Assembly: GCF_014873535.1 (NCBI RefSeq)
Contig: NZ_JADBEF010000001.1
Coordinates: forward strand, 9,052,001-9,116,000
Direction: 5' to 3'
DNA: 64,000 nucleotides
Source of the DNA: Nonomuraea africana
GTDB lineage: Bacteria > Actinomycetota > Actinomycetes > Streptosporangiales > Streptosporangiaceae
Within the stretch, counting starts at the first letter, position 1, and every line of letters begins with the position of its first letter. This document shows positions 17,601-24,711 of the stretch, piece by piece. The notes under the pieces are model-generated. The model was not told the origin of the DNA. It worked only from the letters and a program-made list of their open reading frames with translations, and searched no databases. The translations under genes and the position numbers were made by a program.

Positions 17601-17808
17601 TGGCGCCGCCCACGCGCTGGGGATGAGTCACGTGATCCGCGGGGCGTTCTACCACGGCGAGCCGCAGCTGCGTGAGCTGGCCGCCAGGCTCACCGCGGAA
17701 CTCGGCGAGGACGGCTACCGCGAGGCGTACCGCCGGGGCGCGGAGCTGCCGAGGCAGGACGCGCTGAACCGGCTGGACGAGATGTCCGGCCAGCCGGTCG
17801 CGGGGTGA
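14665..17808 (+). CDS. SARP/AfsR-type regulator with NB-ARC and TPR domains
   Basis: The 1047-aa protein combines an OmpR-type winged helix (residues 1-90: SADVLIGDLWGAEAP, VSRLRKSLG), a bacterial transcriptional activation domain (about 95-245), an NB-ARC ATPase (Walker A GPGGAGKT at 291-298; MLLLDNCEHL; DGMPLALELAAAKL), and a long C-terminal TPR-like array (about 600-1030). Such proteins activate secondary metabolism or resistance genes in actinomycetes, with ATP binding gating activity. The ATG at 14665 has GGAAGG 9 nt upstream. No biosynthetic cluster is adjacent. Its last 60 nt are duplicated at 44489, next to a similar ABC-permease remnant. Confidence 0.9.
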   Translation: MRVMLLGPVEARVDDATPVEINGVRLRMLLARLALAGGRPVSADVLIGDLWGAEAPSGAGAALQGLVSRLRKSLGGAGTVELVAGGYRLSVRAEDVDVHRFEELAGRGRRELAAGRPKDAAATLGAALGLWRGAALADVLEAPFARPAATRLDEVRAAAAEDRFDAELRLGRHDEVLADLGVAAAEYPLSERLAELRMRALAAAGRQSDALTVYEEIRGRLGEELGVDPSAGLQEIHLALLRGELERPSPQAEQAAPSRLPARLTSFVGREAELDQLGELMTGSRLVTIVGPGGAGKTRLSLEAAARDRAHPRGRVWFVPLAGVSAPDQLADAVLGALSASDGRLYDGGQQAAPVDRLAELLDVGDAMLLLDNCEHLVEAAAELADQLLVRLPQLRILATSREPLAIIGEALCHLGPLEVPRDPETAAEAAEAAAVRLFVDRAAGVRPGFALDDSTVDAVVEICWRLDGMPLALELAAAKLRSMGVEQIARRLDDRFRLLTSGSRTALPRQRTLLAVVEWSWDLLAEPERVLARRLSAFAGGATLAALEAVCADGSLPAEDVLYVVGSLVEKSIVQEVDGRYRMLETVRAYAATRLAESGDEVSTRFAEYFLALAEELEPLLRTREQLRAIALFDAEHDNLILALRATLEAGDALMASRFVRAMFWYWGIRGMSTQFETYLTEVLAFGDALPDQARAAFRVVRLAAAEATSQAEPVDVDSTGAMEFHPALPLLRMSQMAGNLDDGQLQQALNSPDPWLRASAHWGHDFVLTEQGDLQTGVHSRREALRGFEEVGDRWGLVMSLLPLGRDHSLRGEYGQAIAVFERAVAIAAELGTEEHLFSTKAALSVARMRSGDLDGARRDILAAQHQARERGHRRLETDMLAYLANVHRRSGDIEQADRLLDRMEALVHRLPYPEEMAKDMIAADRMANRLAGGAPGPARELLPRAVRGMFAYGNANGKAWAAELLARLLELENDPVGAAHALGMSHVIRGAFYHGEPQLRELAARLTAELGEDGYREAYRRGAELPRQDALNRLDEMSGQPVAG

Positions 17809-17903
17809 TCGGTCAGGCGGCGTTCTTGCGGTAGGCAACGCATGGCCGGCGCGAAGAACACCGCGACCACACGGCCCTCCAGGCCGGGCTGGCGAACAGC
17901 GGT
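17749..17903. repeat. SARP-3'-end direct repeat, copy 1
   Basis: This stretch, covering the last codons of the SARP gene and the start of the following non-coding segment, matches 44489-44643 at a fixed offset of 26740 nt over at least the first 90 nt, with small indels later. Shared blocks include GAGGCAGGACGCGCTGAACC and CGTTCTTGCGGTAGGC. Confidence 0.8.
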
Positions 17904-17905
17904 CC
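17813..17905 (-). pseudogene. ABC-2 permease C-terminal remnant, copy 1
   Basis: The minus strand ends in AYRKNAA and a stop at 17813. Upstream it reads VVAVFFAPAMR only after a frame change, so it is a decayed version of the tail seen at 44553-44712 (GVVVVFFPPAMRAYRKNAG). Such tails are typical of ABC-2 type drug exporters. Nothing else of the gene remains here. Confidence 0.5.
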
Positions 17906-17923
17906 TTGTCCCAGGCTCGCAGG

Positions 17924-18472
17924 TCACTTGCGGAAGTAGGCACGGGCCGACGGGAGCAGGAGCAGGACGATGACCACCAGGGAGGCCAGGGGCGTGAAGA
18001 CGAGGCGGCCGTCGGACACGGCGAGCAGCCAGGCGGGGTAGACGCGCTCGCTCGCGTCGAGAACCGCCTGCGCGTTCGCGCCGGCGCCGAGGATGGACTG
18101 AAGGAACTGCACCTTGGACAACTGGCTGGTGAGGACGAAGACGTCCAGAGCGAGGAAGAACGGCTGGACGATCAGGGTCAGGATCCGGCCGACGCGCTTG
18201 CCTGCCAGGGTGAGCCACGCCAGGATCGCGGCGATCACGGCGGTGGTGACAGGCAGCACCATCGCGTAGCCGCCCTCGTCGAAGTGAAGGTTGTTCTCGG
18301 CCAGGACGGAGGGAGAGAGACCTTGCCTGGCGAGCTCGGCCTCGGCGGCGGACTGGACGTCGGCGCCGTAGATGAGGCCGAGGACGGGGGCGATCAGGAA
18401 GGCCAGGGCGAACAGCAGCTGCAGGGAGCCCGCGAAGGTGACGGTGCGGGGGCGGGTCTTGGTGATCTCCAT
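17924..18472 (-). CDS. four-TM membrane protein, paralogue of 1398-1925
   Basis: The 182-aa protein starts at the ATG at 18472 (MEITKTRPRTVTFAG). Four hydrophobic segments lie at about 13-38, 70-90, 97-118 and 155-172. The loop after TM1 contains AEAELARQGLSPSVLAENN, the motif shared with the protein at 1398-1925, and both have a WLL/WVLP element before TM4. No named family recognised. It follows the decayed ABC permease end on the same strand and faces the SARP gene. Confidence 0.7.
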   Translation of the reverse strand: MEITKTRPRTVTFAGSLQLLFALAFLIAPVLGLIYGADVQSAAEAELARQGLSPSVLAENNLHFDEGGYAMVLPVTTAVIAAILAWLTLAGKRVGRILTLIVQPFFLALDVFVLTSQLSKVQFLQSILGAGANAQAVLDASERVYPAWLLAVSDGRLVFTPLASLVVIVLLLLPSARAYFRK

Positions 18473-18648
18473 GGAAGAGACGATCGCGCCACCCGCTGAC
18501 ACGCCACTCTCACAGCGCTGAGACGGCCTGACAGCAGGCGTCGGCCCCCGTCTGGGCCCTTCCGGCATCTCCTTGATCGTGACAACCGCAGCGGTTCGGG
18601 GAGTCGAGAGACGCGACTGGTGCTGAGCGACTGGCTACGTTGATCCGT

Positions 18649-19296
18649 ATGACCGAGCCTTCCTACCTCACCGCCCTCCGGGCGTCCTATGACACGGTCG
18701 CCGTCGATTATGCGGAGCTCTACGGAACCGCACTCGCGTCCATGCCGTTGACCCGCGCGATGCTGGCGGCGTTCGCCGAGCTCGTACGAGCCTCTGGAGA
18801 CGGGCCGGTCGCCGACATCGGGTGCGGGCCCGGCCATGTGGCAGCGCACCTGCACGCGCTGGGAGTGCCGGTGTTCGGTATCGACCTGTCACCGCGGATG
18901 GTCGAGGTGGCCCGGCGGAGATACCCGGGCCTGCGGTTCCAGGCGGGTTCAATGACCGCGCTGGACCTCGGGGACGACGAGTTGGGCGGCATCGTCGCCT
19001 GGTACTCCACGCATCACATCCCGTCGGAGCAACTGCCCACGGTGTTCGCCGAGTTCTGCCGGACGCTGGCACCAGGCGGCCACCTGTTGCTGGGGACCCA
19101 CGTCGGCGACGAGCACCGGCAGCTCGAGCACGCATACGGCCACCCGGTGTCCATCGGAATCCACCTGCAGCAGCCCGACCGCATCGCCGAGCTGCTCGCC
19201 GAGGCCGGGCTGGTCGTCACCGCGCGACTCATGGAGGAGCCCGGCGAGGGGCAGAAACGGCAGCACGCCTGTCTCCTGGCCCGCAAGAGCGGCTGA
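18649..19296 (+). CDS. class I SAM-dependent methyltransferase
   Basis: The 215-aa protein begins at the ATG at 18649. SAM-binding motif I is VADIGCGPG, followed by the acidic residue of motif II (FGIDLSPRMVEVARRRYP) and a motif-IV-like LGGIVAWYSTHHIP. This is a stand-alone methyltransferase of the type 11 family; the acceptor is not predictable. Orientation and spacing do not place it in an obvious operon. It shares the 176-nt divergent region with the 4-TM protein gene. Confidence 0.85.
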   Translation: MTEPSYLTALRASYDTVAVDYAELYGTALASMPLTRAMLAAFAELVRASGDGPVADIGCGPGHVAAHLHALGVPVFGIDLSPRMVEVARRRYPGLRFQAGSMTALDLGDDELGGIVAWYSTHHIPSEQLPTVFAEFCRTLAPGGHLLLGTHVGDEHRQLEHAYGHPVSIGIHLQQPDRIAELLAEAGLVVTARLMEEPGEGQKRQHACLLARKSG

Positions 19297-19332
19297 GCCA
19301 AGAACGTCCTTTGCCGAGAGCTGGAATCATCT

Positions 19333-19764
19333 ATGGACAAGGCACTTCCCGCAACGTTGCGGACCGTGCTCCGGGATCTCTACGCACAATGCGCCGTGCG
19401 CCCCACTGTCCGCGACGTCGCTGTCCAGAGCTGGGAAGAACCCGTCGTCATGCTCTACGGGCCAGATGGGACCGGGCTCGGCATCCAGATCCGGAGTGGC
19501 GGCGACATCCCCCATCAAGTAGCCGACCTCGCAGATCAGGTCCAAGAGTGGGCCGTCGAGGCCCTGTGGCAGGAGGGCTTGCCCGCGGTATGGCCGGAGT
19601 GCCCCGCGCACCCGGATACCCACCCTCTGACCGCTGTGATCAGAGACGACACGGCGGTATGGTCGTGCCCGCGAAGCCGGACGATCATCGCCCCCATCGG
19701 CCAACTGCCTGAGATCACGGCAAAGCCACGTGAACAGGGTGATCGCTCTCATCGTGGGGCATAG
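19333..19764 (+). CDS. hypothetical protein, 143 aa
   Basis: The frame starts at the ATG at 19333 (MDKALPATLRTVLRDLYAQC), 36 nt after the methyltransferase. It has no signal peptide or membrane segment. A cluster WPECPAHPDTHPLTAVIRDD followed by AVWSCPRSR offers Cys and His residues that could bind a metal. I do not recognise the family. Co-transcription with the methyltransferase is possible. Confidence 0.6.
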   Translation: MDKALPATLRTVLRDLYAQCAVRPTVRDVAVQSWEEPVVMLYGPDGTGLGIQIRSGGDIPHQVADLADQVQEWAVEALWQEGLPAVWPECPAHPDTHPLTAVIRDDTAVWSCPRSRTIIAPIGQLPEITAKPREQGDRSHRGA

Positions 19765-19810
19765 CCCAGGCTGGGCCGGGTAGGGAGGGGAGCCTGAGCG
19801 AGGTGGTCAC

Positions 19811-20284
19811 ATGGGCACGAAGGAGCAGGCCGGTCCGCACCATGCGCCGTTGCGCATCACGGTCGACGCGCTGAGCGCCGGCACCCTGCTGCACCTGCAC
19901 GGCGAGCTGGACATCGCCGCGCTGGCCGTCTTGGCTCACGAAATCGACGGGATCGTGGCGCAGCCCGAACCCTACGTGGTCTTGGACCTCTCCGAGCTGG
20001 AGTTCTGCGACTCCACCGGACTGAGCGGCATCATCAGCGCGTTGAAGCGCGTGCGCGCCGCCGACGGTGAGCTGGCCCTGACGGGTGTGCACGGCCGTTG
20101 CGCGCGGGTCCTGCTTCGCACCGGCATGGATCACGTCTTCCCGCGCTATCGCAACGTGGGTGACGCGGCGCTCGCCCTGGCCGAAGCGCCTGCCTTCGCA
20201 CCGTCGCACATCAAGTCGAAGGCAGGGGACCGCTCCCTTCAGGGAGCGGGGGAATGCCGAGCGGGAAGGCCCTCTGGGGCCTGA
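19811..20284 (+). CDS. STAS-domain anti-sigma factor antagonist, 3' end replaced by IS
   Basis: The product is 157 aa. Residues about 14-115 form a STAS domain with the phosphorylation-site motif FCDSTGLSGI (Ser/Thr near 68-69), as in anti-anti-sigma factors that bind a kinase/anti-sigma partner. The final ~25 residues (KAGDRSLQGAGECRAGRPSG) are read from the left end of the IS200/IS605-type element, so the native C-terminus was probably cut by the insertion. The domain itself is complete. No RsbW-type partner is adjacent. Confidence 0.8.
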   Translation: MGTKEQAGPHHAPLRITVDALSAGTLLHLHGELDIAALAVLAHEIDGIVAQPEPYVVLDLSELEFCDSTGLSGIISALKRVRAADGELALTGVHGRCARVLLRTGMDHVFPRYRNVGDAALALAEAPAFAPSHIKSKAGDRSLQGAGECRAGRPSGA

Positions 20285-20363
20285 GCGTGCCTGGGGCAGC
20301 GCGTTGGCGCCCTGTCCGGCGATCCCGCTGTTGTTATAAGAGTAATGCTCTTATACTGATCAG

Positions 20364-20795
20364 GTGTCTCGTCGGGTGCGGACTTCCCCTGCTGCGGCCT
20401 ACGACTTGGGTTATCACGTGGTGTGGTGCCCCAAGTACCGGCGCCGTGTCCTGAGCGGCCGGGTCAAGACCCGGTTGGAGGAGCTGATCGGTGCCAAGGC
20501 CGCCGAGCACGACTGGGAGATCATCGCCCTGGAGGTGATGCCCGATCACGTGCAGCTGTTGGTGAAACCCCACCCGAAGAACTCGCCGTCGTACGTGGCC
20601 AACCAGTTCAAGGCTTTCACCTCCCACCACCTGCGCGCCGAGTTTCCGCACCTGAGATCCCGGCTCCCGACCCTGTGGTCACGCTCGTACTTCGTCGCGT
20701 CGGTGGGCGCGCTCAGCGCGCACACGGTGCAGCGCTACATCGAGACCCGGTATGAGCGCGTCCCCCGGGCCAAGACCGGGGGCGCGGGTGCGTAG
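20364..20795 (+). CDS. tnpA: IS200/IS605 Y1 transposase, HUQ variant
   Basis: The 143-aa protein is full length for this single-strand transposase. The catalytic Tyr125 lies in RYIETRYER. The metal-binding motif reads H62-V63-Q64 (PDHVQLLV), where almost all relatives have H-U-H; the codon is CAG, one base from CAC. The GTG at 20364 is the likely start. TnpA cuts and rejoins single-stranded ends at the subterminal hairpins. If Gln64 cannot hold the metal, the element would be immobile unless helped in trans. Confidence 0.85.
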   Translation: MSRRVRTSPAAAYDLGYHVVWCPKYRRRVLSGRVKTRLEELIGAKAAEHDWEIIALEVMPDHVQLLVKPHPKNSPSYVANQFKAFTSHHLRAEFPHLRSRLPTLWSRSYFVASVGALSAHTVQRYIETRYERVPRAKTGGAGA

Positions 20796-22008
20796 GTCGT
20801 TTAAGTTTCTGCTGCGGCCGACCCGGCACCAGGAGATCGCACTGTCGGCGATGCTGGACGATCACCGCGGACTGTATAACGCTGCCCTGCAAGAGCGGCG
20901 GGAGGCCTACCGACGGGCAGGGGTGTCGATCCGGTACGGGGAGCAGTCCGCGCAGCTGAAGGAGATCCGGGCGGCGGATGCGCAGGGGCAGGGCCGCTGG
21001 TCGTTTACCAGTCAGCAGCAGACGCTGCGCCGGTTGAACCGGGCGTTCGAGGCGTTCTTCCGCCGGGTCAAGGCAGGGCAGAAGCCGGGCTACCCGCGTT
21101 TCAAAGGGCGGGGCTGGTTCGACACGGTCACCTTCGTTGAGGGCGACGGCGCGAAATGGGACTCCCAACCTCACCACCCGAGCGCGACGTTCGTCCGCCT
21201 GCACGGGATCGGACACCTCAAGGTGCACCAGCACCGGCCGATCGCCGGGCGGGTCAAGCAGATCGAGGTCAAGCGGGAAGGTTCCCGCTGGTACGTGATC
21301 GTCTCCTGCGATGAGGTATCCGCGCGACCACTCCCGCCGTCCGGCCGCCAGGTCGGCCTGGACATGGGCGTCGTCCACTTCGCCAGCCTCAGCGCGCCGA
21401 TCGACGGTCTCACCGACGAGCGCGGGCACATCCCCCACCCTCGTTACCGGCTGACCGCTGAGAGGGAACTGACTGCCGCGCAGCAGGCCTACGCCCGTAC
21501 CCGGCGGGGCTCGGCGCGGCGGCGGAAAGCCGCGCGACGGATCGGGAAGATCCACCGCAAGGTCGCGCGCCGGCGCACCGACCACGCGCATAAGACCGCC
21601 TTGGCCTTGGTCCGCGCGGCGGATGTGATCACGGTCGAAGATCTACGCATCGCCAACATGACCAAGAGCCCGGCACCGAAGCCGGACCCCGACCAGGCGG
21701 GCGTGTTCCTCTCGAACGGGTCGGCGGCAAAGGCTGGGCTGAACAAGAACATTCTGGACGCGGGTTGGGGGGTGTTCCTCGCGATCCTCACCAACAAGGC
21801 TGAAAGCGCCGGTCGGGAAGTGATCTCGGTGAACCCCCGCGACACCTCCCGTACCTGCCCCATCTGTGGGCACGTGTCAGGCGAGAACCGCAAAACCCAA
21901 GCCGACTTCGTCTGCGTGGTCTGTGGTCATGCCGCCAACGCCGACGTTGTCGCGGCGAGCAACATTCTCAGGGCCGGGCTGGTCCTGCGCGACGCCCGCG
22001 CGGTGTAG
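20788..22008 (+). CDS. tnpB: TnpB RNA-guided nuclease
   Basis: From the GTG at 20788, which overlaps the end of tnpA, the product is 406 aa; an upstream ATG at 20752 is less like the family start. The RuvC catalytic set is complete: D192 (GLDMGVV), E284 (TVEDL), D386 (ANADVVAASNIL). The zinc ribbon has CPICG and CVVCG. The N-terminal HTH_OrfB segment (KFLLRPTRHQEIAL) is present. TnpB proteins cut DNA guided by an omega RNA made from the right end of the element, and help its retention. Nothing suggests loss of function. Confidence 0.9.
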   Translation: MRRSFKFLLRPTRHQEIALSAMLDDHRGLYNAALQERREAYRRAGVSIRYGEQSAQLKEIRAADAQGQGRWSFTSQQQTLRRLNRAFEAFFRRVKAGQKPGYPRFKGRGWFDTVTFVEGDGAKWDSQPHHPSATFVRLHGIGHLKVHQHRPIAGRVKQIEVKREGSRWYVIVSCDEVSARPLPPSGRQVGLDMGVVHFASLSAPIDGLTDERGHIPHPRYRLTAERELTAAQQAYARTRRGSARRRKAARRIGKIHRKVARRRTDHAHKTALALVRAADVITVEDLRIANMTKSPAPKPDPDQAGVFLSNGSAAKAGLNKNILDAGWGVFLAILTNKAESAGREVISVNPRDTSRTCPICGHVSGENRKTQADFVCVVCGHAANADVVAASNILRAGLVLRDARAV

Positions 22009-22044
22009 CGAGAAGCCACCCCGTTTACGGGGTGGAGGAGTCAC
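21890..22044 (+). ncRNA. predicted omega (right-end) RNA of TnpB
   Basis: In characterised IS200/IS605 elements the guide RNA scaffold overlaps the 3' end of tnpB and finishes at the element's right end, with flanking sequence as guide. Here the tnpB 3' end is followed by a strong 8-bp hairpin and TCAC, consistent with this. The 5' limit is a guess. Confidence 0.35.
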
Positions 22045-22069
22045 CAGTGTGTGACGCCTGCCGGCGTGG

Positions 22070-22206
22070 GGGATCGAGATGCGCATCGGCTATCGCGTGC
22101 TGTTGGAGCGCTTTCCCACGCTGCGCCTGGCCGTACCGGCGACCGAGATCTCCATGCGCGAGGCCGGCCTGGCCTACGGGGTGTGGCGACTGCCGGTCAC
22201 CTGGGA
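22070..22206 (+). pseudogene. cytochrome P450 C-terminal remnant
   Basis: Just right of the IS element the plus strand reads [20 protein letters not shown], then [17 protein letters not shown], the standard end of actinobacterial P450s (downstream of the haem-Cys loop). The haem-binding Cys and everything before it are missing, and the frame runs past the usual stop after PVTW. The region 22207-22457 holds nothing else I can support. Confidence 0.65.
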
Positions 22207-22457
22207 GCAGGCATGGTCGCGTGGCCGGCTGTCAGCTCTGTGGTGGCCTGGCGAACGGGTGGTCCCCTGCGCGGGTGAGACGTCCCCCGCAAAAGGGAGC
22301 GTGATCATGGCTCGGCCGAGTCCGAAGGCACCGGGACTCGGCACAGCCGTATGCCGAAGGAGTACATCCTGCCCTGCCCGGGTCCGCATCCCAGCAGGAC
22401 CTCAACGCCGATGCGATGCCCCTTCGGCAACACGATCCGTTTCTGCGCCGAGGGCCG

Positions 22458-22880
22458 TCATCGCGGCGGGTCGGGCTCCTCCATGGGTTGTGGCGCGCGG
22501 TTCTGCTGCAGTTGGGCGTTGATGTGCAGCGCCTCAGCCAGCTGATCTTCCAGAACGATGATGCGGCACGCGGCCTCCAGCGGCGTGCCCTGATCGACGA
22601 GCTCTCGCGCTCTGGCCGCCAGCCGCAGCTGGTAGCGCGAGAAGCGGCGATGACCGCCGTCGGAACGCCGCGGCTCGATCAGTTTGGCGGTGCCCAGAGC
22701 ACGCAGGAACGCGGGGGTGACGCCTAGCATCTCCGCAGCTCTGCCCATGCTGTACGCGGGATAGTCCTCATCGTCGAACTTGTCGCCGACCGTGTCACTG
22801 GGCGTGGCGCGCAGCTCGCCGCCCGTGACGCCTGAGGGGCTCTCGGGCTTGGCGCCCGGCCTCTTCAACGTTTGATCCAT
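22458..22880 (-). CDS. MerR-family regulator, HspR-like
   Basis: The 140-aa protein starts at the ATG at 22880 (MDQTLKRPG) with AAGG upstream. After a 40-residue disordered start it has a MerR helix-turn-helix ([20 protein letters not shown]), the wing ([10 protein letters not shown]) and the dimerisation helix ([20 protein letters not shown]), in the arrangement of heat-shock repressor HspR and its relatives. There is no ligand domain. No dnaK operon is adjacent, so the target is unknown. A 12-bp hairpin lies in its leader. Confidence 0.8.
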   Translation of the reverse strand: MDQTLKRPGAKPESPSGVTGGELRATPSDTVGDKFDDEDYPAYSMGRAAEMLGVTPAFLRALGTAKLIEPRRSDGGHRRFSRYQLRLAARARELVDQGTPLEAACRIIVLEDQLAEALHINAQLQQNRAPQPMEEPDPPR

Positions 22881-22903
22881 ACAACCTTCCCACACGCCGA
22901 CGT

Positions 22904-22930
22904 GGGCCCCGGCGCCATGCGCCGGGGCCC
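22904..22930 (-). promoter_or_regulatory. strong hairpin in leader of MerR gene
   Basis: GGGCCCCGGCGC and GCGCCGGGGCCC form a perfect 12-bp stem with a 3-nt loop, 24 nt upstream of the MerR start codon. It could be an attenuator or a terminator for transcription entering from the right. Confidence 0.45.
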
Positions 22931-23165
22931 GAATGAGGTTAAACACCATCTACCGGCCAGGTGGCCGGGTTTCGTTTTCCGCATCCGCCACCCGGTACGG
23001 GCGGGGACGCGAGGATCGCGGATGTGTGACCGTAGACCACCTTCCCTATCTGTGGAACTGCGGTACCCGTGCGGCGACGGGCGATCCTAATGGCGTTCAA
23101 CGCTCCCTTCTCTATCCCTGCAAATCATTCGACCTCTTGATGGGACAGCCCTGAGGCTGCCCCTG

Positions 23166-23306
23166 CAGCGCGCCCACGCGCCAGAGCCCCTTGCCACTAC
23201 CTCGGCCCCAGCACGTCCGGCCTTCTGCAAACTTCGCCTACACGACAGCGCGTCCACGTTCCGGGGCCCTTACTACTGCCCTGCCCCGGTACGTCCGACC
23301 TTCTGC
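23166..23306. repeat. imperfect direct repeat pair of about 62 bp
   Basis: Two units, 23166-23228 and 23246-23306, both run from CAGCGCG(C/T)CCACG to CGTCCG(G/A)CCTTCTGC and agree at roughly three quarters of positions. The region 22931-23434 holds no gene I can support; this repeat is its only structure. Confidence 0.5.
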
Positions 23307-23939
23307 CATCTCCAACGTCATCCACTGCCATCCACGCTCGTCCGGGCAGACCGTCGTACTGCTTGCTGTTCTGTGTCCTGCCCTCGTGGATCCGTCCCTT
23401 GCGATGCCAGGAACATTAGCGTGATCAAGCGCAGATGTCTACTCCGGCCACTACAGATTTTCAGACACGAAGCGGCAAGACTCGCGCAGCGCACCGACGC
23501 TGGACCACGGCCGGCACCGCGGGGTCGTCCTTCACGTGCCCGAGCAGGGCCAGGACGAAGAAGGCGGAGGAGGACAGGCCGTCGCGACGCGTCCCCACCG
23601 CTCGGCCGTCCGGCTTCCTCGCATGGCTGCGCTCTTCCGGTCTCCTGCCAGGAGGGTCCGGGCGCCCGCCCGGGGCGTCGTCCCACATGAGCGGGGCGCT
23701 GTGGGGCACGAGACAGGTGAGAGGCACATGCAGGCCAGGCGTGGAGGCCGCCGCCAGCGGGCCGGTGACCGCCGAAGCCAAGTACCTGCGCGAGGTCCGG
23801 CAGACGATCCAACTGGCCTTGCAGGTCACGCTGGCGCGCCAGGGCTACGAGGTGTGCTGCGACCCGCTCAGTGGCGAGGTGATCGTCCCAGCGTGTCCGG
23901 CAACGGGTCACGCTGCGCGGCCGTGCCTGACCGGTGGCC

Positions 23940-24136
23940 TCCGGCCTCGCCAGCTGTGGCCGAGACACTGGTGCACGCCGTGTCCAAAGACCAGGTGGTG
24001 CCGGGCGCCAGTCACCGGCGCCGTCTTCGGGGTCGTGGCGATGATCTGGCTGCACTGGGCCCAGAACCCCGACATGGACGGGCCCGGCGAGATCGACCGG
24101 GCACTGGCTCATCTGGAATCCGGGTTGAGGCTGTAG
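23940..24136 (+). pseudogene. TetR-family C-terminal remnant
   Basis: The sequence reads PAVAETLVHAVSKDQVVPGA, then, after a one-base shift, VTGAVFGVVAMIWLHWAQNP and GEIDRALAHLESGL with a stop at 24134. This is the usual end of a TetR/AcrR ligand-binding domain. The DNA-binding domain is absent. The frame upstream (23435-23940) includes protein-like text (EAKYLREVRQTIQLALQVTL) that I cannot assign. Confidence 0.5.
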
Positions 24137-24149
24137 GTCCCAAGGTCGG

Positions 24150-24191
24150 GGCTCGTGGTGTGCGGGGATCGATCCCCGCACACCACGAGCC
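24150..24191. terminator. 42-bp perfect palindrome
   Basis: GGCTCGTGGTGTGCGGGGATC is followed at once by its exact reverse complement, with no loop bases, 13 nt after the TetR-remnant stop and 39 nt beyond the stop of the convergent small gene at 24231. It fits a bidirectional terminator. Confidence 0.6.
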
Positions 24192-24230
24192 GGTTGTCGC
24201 ACGGCATGACTGGCTCGCAACCCTCGGAGC

Positions 24231-24470
24231 TCAGAAGGAGGAGCGCCGCGGGGCCGCGACCGGGCGGCGCATCGGATACGCCCGGCCGGTCGAGTGCGCC
24301 TTGAGCTGCGACTTCCTGTCCTGCCGTCCGGGCACTTCTCTTCCCGCCTGGCCGGTGGCCTGCAGGACCTCACCTGCCGTGAACCGGATGGCGCTCGGGG
24401 CGGCGATGGCTCCGAGTCCGTCCGGGGTGGTGGTCGAGCTGGTCGGTGTCACGTGGAGCGCGGCGCGCAT
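24231..24470 (-). CDS. hypothetical 79-aa protein with strong promoter
   Basis: GGAGG lies 8 nt before the ATG at 24470. The product (MRAALHVTPTSSTTTPDGLG...) is rich in Thr, Ser, Arg and Pro and has no recognisable domain; it may be the 5' stub of a lost gene. Its support comes from the promoter, ribosome site and the terminator-like palindrome just beyond its stop rather than from its sequence. Confidence 0.4.
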   Translation of the reverse strand: MRAALHVTPTSSTTTPDGLGAIAAPSAIRFTAGEVLQATGQAGREVPGRQDRKSQLKAHSTGRAYPMRRPVAAPRRSSF

Positions 24471-24507
24471 CTGGTACCTCCGGGTCAGCAACTTCGTTGT
24501 GCCCTAA

Positions 24508-24536
24508 ACTTATGCCAGACCTAAGTATCGTGTCAA
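24508..24536 (-). promoter_or_regulatory. promoter with embedded operator
   Basis: On the minus strand a consensus TTGACA (24536-24531) is 17 nt from ATAAGT (24513-24508). The inverted repeat ACTTA-N9-TAAGT (24508-24526) fills the spacer and -10, a classic repressor position, and TTAGG recurs three times in the vicinity. A TetR- or MarR-type repressor would fit; its gene may be the dead TetR remnant next door. Confidence 0.55.
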
Positions 24537-24711
24537 GCGAAATTTGTGTTGAACCTAAATTGATCCAGATGAGCCTCATCCCTCAGCATGTCGAGTCGCT
24601 TCGGCGGCTGATCGTGTGGTGGACGCCTGGAGGCGGGCCAGAACGCTCAGGATGCGCTCGGCGTCGGTGAGCAGGCTTCCGCTGACGGCCCAGCCGCGCG
24701 GATGATCGAGA

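Larger units (their letters stand above)
20221..22044 (+). mobile_element. IS200/IS605-family element with tnpA and tnpB
   Basis: The element has a left-end hairpin (20230-20249, CCGCTCCC-TTCA-GGGAGCGG, with outer GGCA/TGCC pairing), tnpA, an overlapping tnpB, and a right-end hairpin (22016-22035, CCACCCCG-TTTA-CGGGGTGG) followed by TCAC. There are no terminal inverted repeats, as expected for this single-strand 'peel-and-paste' family. Exact ends are estimated from the hairpins. It lies between a STAS gene and a P450 remnant. Confidence 0.85.

Noticed and set aside
23166-23306. Possible CRISPR-like array
   Set aside because: Only two imperfect units of about 62 bp with an 18-nt gap and no cas genes; it is an ordinary direct duplication.
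23318-24373. Minus-strand 351-codon frame in the graveyard region
   Set aside because: Arg/Pro/Gly-rich without domains, and the plus strand shows TetR-type sequence across its left part; I could not support it as a gene.
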